Positions 6,281 to 13,170 of a stretch of 16,026 nucleotides of DNA are shown piece by piece. The notes beneath the pieces are model-generated. The model searched no databases. It was not told the origin of the DNA and saw only the letters and a program-made list of their open reading frames with translations. Positions within the stretch are counted from its first letter, which is position 1. Every line of letters starts with the position of its first letter. Position numbers and translations under genes: made by a program. The stretch comes from Phycisphaerales bacterium UBA6054 (GTDB lineage Bacteria; Planctomycetota; Phycisphaerae; Phycisphaerales; UBA1924): positions 1 through 16,026 of the forward strand of contig DIYM01000125.1 in the NCBI GenBank assembly GCA_002429045.1, read 5' to 3'.

Positions 6281-6820
6281 GTGGAACTGGCGTCTCAAAC
6301 CTATCGGGCAGCCCGCGCCCGTGCGTTCTCGCTGGTCGAGTTGGTGATCGTGGTGATCATCATCGGCATCATCGCGGCGATCGCCCTGCCGCGGATGTCG
6401 TCCTCCGCCGAACTGGCGGCCCAGAACGCCCTTGTGTACGACCAGAACGTCTTGCAGCGCGCGATCGATCTGTACCGCGAAGAGCACGCGGGCACGTTGC
6501 CGCACGTGGGCGCGAGCGGCAACAAGGAGTTCCTCCTGCGGTTGCTCGGCAGGACCACGGACGACGGGACGGTCGGGGCATCGGGGTACCTGGGCCCATA
6601 CATCCACGCGATCCCGACGAACAAAGCCAACGGTCTGGCCACGGTCCGGATCGGGGGCGTCGCGGCCGGCGCGAACACCCACGGCTGGCGCTACGCCACC
6701 GCCACCGGGCTTATCGAGCCCGATCACACCGGGAAGGGATACGTCGTGCTCAACAACGCCAAGGTCCAGGGCGAGGTGACGCTCGACGAGGTGCTCGATG
6801 CCATCAAGAAGAGCCCCTGA
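6281..6820 (+). CDS. Type IV prepilin-like protein
   Basis: The N-terminus carries a class III signal: a basic leader (YRAARARA), then FSLVELVIVVIIIGIIAAIAL, with Phe at +1 and Glu at +5. A prepilin peptidase should cut between Ala15 and Phe16; the residue at -1 is Ala rather than the usual Gly. The mature 164 residues consist of the hydrophobic helix and a globular domain that ends in a helix (LDEVLDAIKKS). The start is taken as GTG at 6281, which gives a normal short leader; the longer frame upstream encodes Cys/Arg-rich sequence unlike a leader. No other pilus or type II secretion gene is adjacent. It may be a pseudopilin or a surface protein exported by machinery encoded elsewhere. Confidence 0.85.
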   Translation: MELASQTYRAARARAFSLVELVIVVIIIGIIAAIALPRMSSSAELAAQNALVYDQNVLQRAIDLYREEHAGTLPHVGASGNKEFLLRLLGRTTDDGTVGASGYLGPYIHAIPTNKANGLATVRIGGVAAGANTHGWRYATATGLIEPDHTGKGYVVLNNAKVQGEVTLDEVLDAIKKSP

Positions 6821-6841
6821 ACACCCCGCCCTCGCCTTCCG

Positions 6842-6847
6842 TATGAT
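6842..6847 (+). promoter_or_regulatory. -10 element of DCC gene (leaderless)
   Basis: TATGAT lies five bases before the ATG at 6853. Initiation six to seven bases after the hexamer would fall on the start codon itself. No Shine-Dalgarno exists. The -35 region is not convincing. Confidence 0.5.
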
Positions 6848-6852
6848 CAGAC

Positions 6853-7290
6853 ATGACCACCGAGCGGGCCCAACCCGGCGTGCTGCTCTATGACGGGCGC
6901 TGTTCGGCGTGCGTCGGCTCGGCCCGCGCCATCGAGCGTATGGACCCCCGCCGACGCAGGCTGCGTGTCGTGGACTTCCGCGCCTCGATGGACGACGCCG
7001 AGCGCGCGGGGATCTCGCCCGAATCCCTGGAGAGGGGCGTCCACATGATCAAGCCCGACGGCAGCGTGAGCGCGGGGCCCGACGCGGTCCGCGACGCGCT
7101 GCGTGCGTTGCGTCTGGGCGGGATCGCGTGGATGCTCGGGCTGCCGCTGGTCGGAGGGCTGTTCGGGCGCTTTTACGACTGGTTCGCCCGCAACCGGCTC
7201 CGCTGGTTCGGGCGCGACCTGCCCGGGGGCTCGGGCTGCGCGGACGGTTCTTGCCCGGCGCACGAACCGGCGGTGTCCGCCCGCGATTAG
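6853..7290 (+). CDS. DCC-family (DUF393) thiol-disulfide oxidoreductase-like protein
   Basis: The 145-residue protein begins with the family hallmark YDGRCSACVG, where C17 and C20 form a CxxC redox pair after a first beta-strand, as in thioredoxin-like folds. The next strand (LRVVDFR) and the GVHMIKPDGSV segment also fit the DUF393 pattern, as does the amphipathic W-rich region FYDWFARNRLRWFG. A second Cys pair (C129, C134) near the C-terminus is extra and may bind metal or exchange disulfides. The in vivo substrate of the family is not established. The stop codon overlaps that of the convergent OsmC-like gene. A -10-like TATGAT immediately precedes the ATG. Confidence 0.88.
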   Translation: MTTERAQPGVLLYDGRCSACVGSARAIERMDPRRRRLRVVDFRASMDDAERAGISPESLERGVHMIKPDGSVSAGPDAVRDALRALRLGGIAWMLGLPLVGGLFGRFYDWFARNRLRWFGRDLPGGSGCADGSCPAHEPAVSARD

Positions 7291-7688
7291 ACGAGCGATG
7301 CCTCGATCGCCAGGTCGCCCGTGACGGTCTTCTGGACTGGGCATTTCTCCGCGATCGCGAGCAGCCTGTCACGCTGGTCGTCGTCGAGATCGCCCTCGAA
7401 CGAGATCCTGACCCGGATGACCTCTGGCCCACCGCGCCCTTCCGGGCGATCGTGCTCGAGTTCGATCCGGACCTCGTTGAGCGCCCAGCCTTTGCGTTCG
7501 GCGTACATGCGCGCGGTGATGGCTTTGCACGAGCCGATCGATCCGAGCAGCATCTCGTAGGGGGTCACGCCCGTGTCGGCGCCGCCCAACTCTCCGGGCT
7601 CGTCACCGAAGAACTGGTGGTGACGCGCTTCGACGCGGGTGCGGTAGTTCTCGGTGCCGAGGCGGACGGTGACTGGCGAGTTGGGCAT
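7287..7688 (-). CDS. OsmC/Ohr-family thiol peroxidase-like protein
   Basis: OsmC-family proteins reduce organic hydroperoxides with a pair of cysteines. The 133-residue product has both: C54 in GSIGSCKAIT and C116 in EKCPVQKT, the two conserved positions. The family signature GVTPYEMLLGSIGSC is clear, and the C-terminal KCPVQKT matches the usual CPVSKT motif with Gln for Ser. It is closer to the OsmC-like YhfA type than to Ohr, judging by the P-x-E-M-L-L-G-S motif. It is the last gene of a minus-strand run, 39 bases after the cobalamin-binding gene, so co-transcription is likely. No Shine-Dalgarno is visible upstream. Its stop overlaps the stop of the DCC gene by 4 bases. Confidence 0.9.
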   Translation of the reverse strand: MPNSPVTVRLGTENYRTRVEARHHQFFGDEPGELGGADTGVTPYEMLLGSIGSCKAITARMYAERKGWALNEVRIELEHDRPEGRGGPEVIRVRISFEGDLDDDQRDRLLAIAEKCPVQKTVTGDLAIEASLV

Positions 7689-7727
7689 CGGGGGGCTTTC
7701 TGGAACGGGGATTGATCGACCGGTGGC

Positions 7728-8786
7728 TCAGGCCTTGGCCGCGAGCAGTTCTGTGATCAACCCCGCGGCGTCCGGGATTGTTTGCGCGTGCCCATCGGCG
7801 CCGATCTTTTTCCAGAGTTCGGGGGCTTCATCGAAGACGTGCCCGCCGACGACGATCGCGATCGATGCCGTGCGTTCGTCGGCGCGGAACAGGCTGACGG
7901 CGTGGCGTGCCGACTCGATCTGTGTCGTGAGCATCACGCCGAGCATCACCGCATCGACGCCGAAGTCCACGGCCGTCTTGACCATGTCCTGCGCGGGCGT
8001 TTCGGTGCCCAGATCCACGACACGGTAGCCCGCGCTCTCCAGGAGGAGGCCTGCGATTCGGCCGGCCAGTTCGTGCCGATTGCCCGAGACCGCGCCGACC
8101 ATCACGCCCCGCCCGTTCGGTGTGACGGAGGGGAGCAGCGTGCGCAGCCACCCCAGGGTGAGCATGGTGGTGTTGGTCAGGAAGTGCTCTTCGCCGACGC
8201 CGACCTCGCCCAGGTGCCAGAGCCGCCCGATCTCGCGTTCCACCGGCACCAGCACCTCGAGCATCACGCGATCGGCCGGCATGCCGTCTTCCAGCGCCTG
8301 CCCGATGACCCCGAACGCCCGGGTCCGATCCCCCTCCAGGATCGCGAGCATGTACTCAGCCGCGAACCGCCCTCCCGGCCCGGTCAGCGGCGGGGGCGCG
8401 TCATCCGCCGAAGGCTCCAGCCCGGCGCGAGCGGCGGCGATGTAGGGCGAGACCGAGCCCACACCGCCGGGGGGCAGGTCCTCGCCCAGCGCGTGCTCGA
8501 GGGCGTCGATGCTGCAGAGCAACTCACCAACGCCGAGCCCGCGGGACTCGAACGCCAGCCTGGCCCATCGCAACCGGCTCCCGAACAGCGCGGGCTCGCC
8601 CGCACGCATCGCGCCGGCGAGTTCGAGCAGGCGGCCGGTCAGGTGATCCTGCCAGCACGGGAACGCGGGGCGACCGAACGCGTGGGCGTCGGGATCGATC
8701 TCGAGCAGCCGCTCGGCGGCACAGGCGGCGATCGAACGGGCGCCGGATTCGATGATCTGGGCGTGGAAGTCGGAGGCGTCGGGCAT
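7728..8786 (-). CDS. Cobalamin-binding sensor-like protein (CarH/LitR-type B12 module without HTH)
   Basis: The 352-residue protein has three parts. Residues 1-125 are a helical domain I cannot name confidently; it resembles the helical N-domain of RsbR/RsbRD-type sensor proteins. Residues of about 138-215 are a four-helix cap with W190 and E200-H201, the W-x9-EH motif known from the light-sensing cap of CarH/LitR. Residues of about 226-350 are a Rossmann-type B12-binding domain with the lower ligand His238 in NRHELAG, a T-E-T-P loop (261-264) and VGGHVF (313-318). The standard D-x-H-x-x-G reads N-x-H-x-x-A, so two helper positions differ. There is no DNA-binding domain. A perfect TATAAT precedes the ATG by 8 bases. 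It sits upstream of an OsmC-like gene. Confidence 0.85.
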   Translation of the reverse strand: MPDASDFHAQIIESGARSIAACAAERLLEIDPDAHAFGRPAFPCWQDHLTGRLLELAGAMRAGEPALFGSRLRWARLAFESRGLGVGELLCSIDALEHALGEDLPPGGVGSVSPYIAAARAGLEPSADDAPPPLTGPGGRFAAEYMLAILEGDRTRAFGVIGQALEDGMPADRVMLEVLVPVEREIGRLWHLGEVGVGEEHFLTNTTMLTLGWLRTLLPSVTPNGRGVMVGAVSGNRHELAGRIAGLLLESAGYRVVDLGTETPAQDMVKTAVDFGVDAVMLGVMLTTQIESARHAVSLFRADERTASIAIVVGGHVFDEAPELWKKIGADGHAQTIPDAAGLITELLAAKA

Positions 8787-8794
8787 GGGTCGGG

Positions 8795-8800
8795 ATTATA
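8795..8800 (-). promoter_or_regulatory. -10 element TATAAT of the cobalamin-protein gene
   Basis: The minus strand reads TATAAT, then eight bases, then the ATG at 8786. Transcription would start one or two bases before the start codon, giving an essentially leaderless mRNA. It lies in the 36-base gap after the preceding gene. No clear -35 box is seen. Confidence 0.6.
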
Positions 8801-8822
8801 CGGCGTCCAGGGAGACCCAGAT

Positions 8823-9329
8823 TCAGGGCTCTCCCGGTGAGCCGCGCTGCCCCGGAGCAGCAGACTCGGAAAGATCGATCGTGCGAGAAGGAACCCACAG
8901 TTCGAAGTCCGTTCGCGCCCCACGCTCGATACATCCGTTGCGTCCGATCAGCAACTGGTCCAGTGAGTCCCAGCAAGCCCATCGGGCATCAGGCGAAAGG
9001 ACACCGCGGATGTCTTGCATCTGGAACTCAAAGCGACGCCCCTCGCCCTCGTAGTAGCCTCGGTAGTACAACCGCAACGCAGGAAGATCCCTGCCAGGTT
9101 GCAGCAGCCACCCGGGGTCGCCCTCACGGCGTATCGCGTATTGCTTGCCCGGAACCCTGGTGTTTCTACCGAATGGCCCCTGACGCTTCCATCCATCGCG
9201 CTTCAAACGCTCGTAGAGCACCCCCTCATCCTCGCCGTACTTGGATTGCCCGGGATCCACGAACTCGATGCCCAGAGGTTCTTGGCGCGGAAAATCGGCT
9301 TGGCTGGCCGCAATAGAGGCGGGATCCAC
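8823..9329 (-). CDS. Hypothetical protein, GTG start
   Basis: I do not recognise this 168-residue protein. It is polar, rich in Arg, Gly and aromatic residues, has no signal peptide or membrane segment, and looks like a compact soluble domain (for example LRLYYRGYYEGEGRRFEFQMQD and LDQLLIGRNGCIERG-type segments with alternating strand pattern). The GTG at 9329 is the only early start after the in-frame TAG at 9345-9347; no Shine-Dalgarno is visible, so the true N-terminus is uncertain. Base composition in and upstream of this gene looks less GC-rich than its neighbours. It ends 36 bases before the cobalamin-binding gene on the same strand. Coding status is supported by the continuous frame and protein-like composition. 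Confidence 0.6.
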   Translation of the reverse strand: MDPASIAASQADFPRQEPLGIEFVDPGQSKYGEDEGVLYERLKRDGWKRQGPFGRNTRVPGKQYAIRREGDPGWLLQPGRDLPALRLYYRGYYEGEGRRFEFQMQDIRGVLSPDARWACWDSLDQLLIGRNGCIERGARTDFELWVPSRTIDLSESAAPGQRGSPGEP

Positions 9330-9464
9330 GACCGTTGTTGACCGCTAATCTGCGTCGCCCGATCCACACCCCACCTCCGAACCATGTGCGCAGAGTCTGC
9401 CGCTGCACCAAACACGCTCGGTGTCGGTCCGGTACGCAGCACGTGGTATCAGTCAGATGGACCG

Positions 9465-9490
9465 CGCCGCGAGAATGTGCAACCGCGGCG
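9465..9490 (-). terminator. Hairpin downstream of thiC
   Basis: CGCCGCG and CGCGGCG form a perfect 7-bp stem with a 12-base loop, 20 bases after the thiC stop codon on the minus strand. There is no T-run, so factor-independent termination is not assured. The rest of the 9330-9510 gap shows no further recognisable signal. Confidence 0.4.
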
Positions 9491-9510
9491 GCGGGAGCCC
9501 CTGCAGCATG

Positions 9511-11538
<2,028 letters not shown>

Positions 11539-11544
11539 GTGATG

Positions 11545-11577
11545 CCTCCGTGGGCAGAAGGACGGCGGGCACGGAGG
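11545..11577 (-). promoter_or_regulatory. Shine-Dalgarno sequestering hairpin of thiC
   Basis: On the minus strand CCTCCGTG (11577-11570) is perfectly complementary to CACGGAGG (11552-11545), which contains the thiC ribosome-binding site. The loop is 17 bases. Forming this 8-bp stem would hide the ribosome-binding site. The anti-Shine-Dalgarno strand can alternatively pair with CGGAGGG inside the riboswitch aptamer (11616-11610), which would free it. This is the expression platform of a translational riboswitch. Confidence 0.75.
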
Positions 11578-11599
11578 GGCGGGCACGCACTCCGGCCCG

Positions 11600-11685
11600 C
11601 GATCGCGTTCCCTCCGCCGGTATCAGCCGGATCAGGTTCGACGGGTGCTTCTCAGACGCGGCCGGCGCGACGCCCCGAGCGATCG
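11600..11685 (-). ncRNA. TPP riboswitch (THI element) aptamer
   Basis: The minus strand carries the conserved blocks in order: CTCGGGGCG, CTGAGA, ACCCGTCGAACCTGATCCGG, then CTGATACCGGCGGAGGGAA. These match the TPP aptamer consensus (GGGGUGC, CUGAGA, ACCUGAUCUGG, GCGUAGGGAA types). The closing helix P1 is formed by CGATCG at both ends (11685-11680 and 11605-11600). The aptamer lies directly upstream of thiC and should repress it when thiamine pyrophosphate is plentiful, through the ribosome-binding-site hairpin downstream. Confidence 0.95.
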
Positions 11686-11689
11686 GGGG

Positions 11690-11719
11690 ATTCTAGCGCC
11701 GGCCCGATCACGCGACCAA
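11690..11719 (-). promoter_or_regulatory. Sigma70-type promoter of thiC
   Basis: TTGGTC (11719-11714) and TAGAAT (11695-11690) are separated by 18 bases on the minus strand. The predicted start is near 11683, exactly at the 5' edge of the riboswitch. The good match and the position make this the best full promoter in the window. Confidence 0.65.
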
Positions 11720-11768
11720 CCTCCGGGATGCCGGCGCCCGCGGGCACCAACGCGGCGCCCGGTGGATC

Positions 11769-12299
11769 TCAAGGGTTGCCGAGCCGGTCCATGCCCCATT
11801 CCATGCCGCTGCTCGCGGGGAGTTCGGGCACGCCGAGGTGGCGGAGCATGTTGAGGCACTGCGCCCTGTGATGCACCCCGTGCGTCGTGACGTGGACGAT
11901 GACGTGGGCGCGGACAAACGAGTACGAACGCCCGCCCCGCTCGGTGTTGATCACCTCGTCCATCGGCCCGGAGAACGCGGATTCGCGCAGTTCCCGATCG
12001 AGCTCCGGCAGCATCTCGGCCCAGCCCGACGGGCCGAGCCCGGGCGATGACTCGAGCCGCTCGCGCGGCGGACGCTTGCCGAGAAAGTCTGCCCAGCCAC
12101 GCATCGCGCCGAGGATGTGCGTGACCGTCGGGCGGATCGCGCCGAGCCCCATCTCGAACGGCGTATCGAGTTGCCCGTCGGTCAGCGGTCGGCACGCGTC
12201 GATCAGGAGCCCGTTCGCCCAGCTGTTGTGCGCGAGCAGAACCTCGCTCGGGTCGGTCGGGTACGGACGCTGGTTCGGCTGGTTCGGCTGGTTCGGCAT
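11769..12299 (-). CDS. DinB-family protein
   Basis: DinB/YfiT-type proteins are four-helix bundles with a metal held by three histidines, related to thiol-dependent transferases such as mycothiol and bacillithiol enzymes. In this 176-residue protein the likely ligands are H61 (VTHILGAM) and H140 and H144 (THGVHHRAQ). The helix-one motif LLAHNSWANGLL is also typical. The ATG at 12299 is chosen because GGAG precedes it at good spacing; the in-frame start at 12335 adds 12 residues. The first 11 residues are M(PNQ)3R, encoded by a 9-bp tandem repeat. The substrate is unknown. The gene is divergent from a methyltransferase gene, and its 3' end lies about 50 bases upstream of the thiC promoter. Confidence 0.85.
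   Translation of the reverse strand: MPNQPNQPNQRPYPTDPSEVLLAHNSWANGLLIDACRPLTDGQLDTPFEMGLGAIRPTVTHILGAMRGWADFLGKRPPRERLESSPGLGPSGWAEMLPELDRELRESAFSGPMDEVINTERGGRSYSFVRAHVIVHVTTHGVHHRAQCLNMLRHLGVPELPASSGMEWGMDRLGNP
12271..12297. repeat. 9-bp tandem repeat, three perfect copies
   Basis: TGGTTCGGC is repeated three times end to end directly after the DinB start codon (minus-strand codons CCG AAC CAG). It encodes three PNQ units. Perfect identity, including the third codon positions, points to recent slippage. Confidence 0.85.
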
Positions 12300-12334
12300 G
12301 GTGTACTCCGTTCGGGGCGCGCGTTGGTCTGGCA

Positions 12335-12343
12335 TCCTACCGT
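12335..12343. promoter_or_regulatory. Candidate overlapping divergent -10 elements
   Basis: On the minus strand TAGGAT (12340-12335) is a possible -10 for the DinB gene, giving a leader of about 30 bases with a GGAG site. On the plus strand TACCGT (12338-12343) lies five bases before the methyltransferase GTG start. If both are used, the two promoters overlap and would exclude each other. Neither has an obvious -35. Confidence 0.3.
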
Positions 12344-12348
12344 CGGTC

Positions 12349-13158
12349 GTGGCGCGCCAGACACAACAAGGCGAAGGCGGGAACCCGGTCGGGTTCTATC
12401 GCGATCCGGTGATCTACGACATCCTCCACGCGCCGGGCACCGCGGGCGAGGCCCGCGGCGTCGAATCCCTTGCCCGCGCCGTGCTGGGCCACGGTAGCGA
12501 GCCGATGTCGTTCCTCGAACCCGCGTGCGGCACCGCCAGACACCTCCGCTGGCTCGCGACGGCTGGGCACCGGTGCGTCGGGTTCGATCTCGACCCCGGC
12601 ATGATCGGCGACGCCCGCCGGCGCGCCGAGCGCGCGGGGATCGGCCCGAGGGTCGATCTCTTTGTCGCGGACATGACCGGCTTCTCGTCACGGATCGAAC
12701 ACCCCGTGCGGTGCGCGTACAACCTGATCAACACCATCCGGCACCTTGACTCGGACAGCGCCATGCTCGCGCACCTCCGCCACATCGCGGACTCGCTGAC
12801 GGACGACGGCGTGTACATCGTCGGGCTGTCCACGACCGTCTACGGCGTCGAGATGCCCAGCGAGGACGTGTGGCACGGCGCCCGCGGGCCCTGCCGGGTG
12901 ACACAGGTCGCGAACTACCTGCCCCCGGACGGGGGCTCGCGGACCGAGACGGTGCTCAGCCACCTCCACATCCGACGCCCGGGGGGGGACGAACACCGCG
13001 ACTCGACCTACACCCTGCGCACCTACTCGCTGGACGAGTGGACATCGCTGGTCGCGAGGTCGGCGTTGCGGATCGACCGGGTGACCGACGAGGACGGCGT
13101 GGACGCGGACCCGCCGGCTCTCGGGTACGCGTGGTACGTTCTCAAGAAGCGACGCTGA
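12349..13158 (+). CDS. Class I SAM-dependent methyltransferase
   Basis: The 269-residue protein has the Rossmann methyltransferase motifs. Motif I is FLEPACGTARHLRWLA (from residue 55), where the Gly-rich loop reads E-P-A-C-G-T-A-R, a known variant of E-x-G-x-G-x-G. The acidic end of strand two is GFDLDPGMI and the adenine-binding VADM follows. The region FYRDPVIYDILHAPGT at the N-terminus is typical of methyltransferases preceded by a YDxLH-type helix. The acceptor substrate cannot be told from sequence. The GTG at 12349 is the best start: it is the last start before the conserved N-terminus, and the upstream frame crosses the divergent DinB gene. It ends 12 bases before the convergent large secreted protein gene. 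Confidence 0.88.
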   Translation: MARQTQQGEGGNPVGFYRDPVIYDILHAPGTAGEARGVESLARAVLGHGSEPMSFLEPACGTARHLRWLATAGHRCVGFDLDPGMIGDARRRAERAGIGPRVDLFVADMTGFSSRIEHPVRCAYNLINTIRHLDSDSAMLAHLRHIADSLTDDGVYIVGLSTTVYGVEMPSEDVWHGARGPCRVTQVANYLPPDGGSRTETVLSHLHIRRPGGDEHRDSTYTLRTYSLDEWTSLVARSALRIDRVTDEDGVDADPPALGYAWYVLKKRR

Positions 13159-13170
13159 TACGCCCCGCGG

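Noticed and set aside
8823..9442. Frameshifted longer version of the hypothetical gene using upstream minus-strand frames
   Set aside because: The upstream frames give low-complexity sequence that does not continue the fold or composition of the 168-residue protein. There is no evidence of a break.
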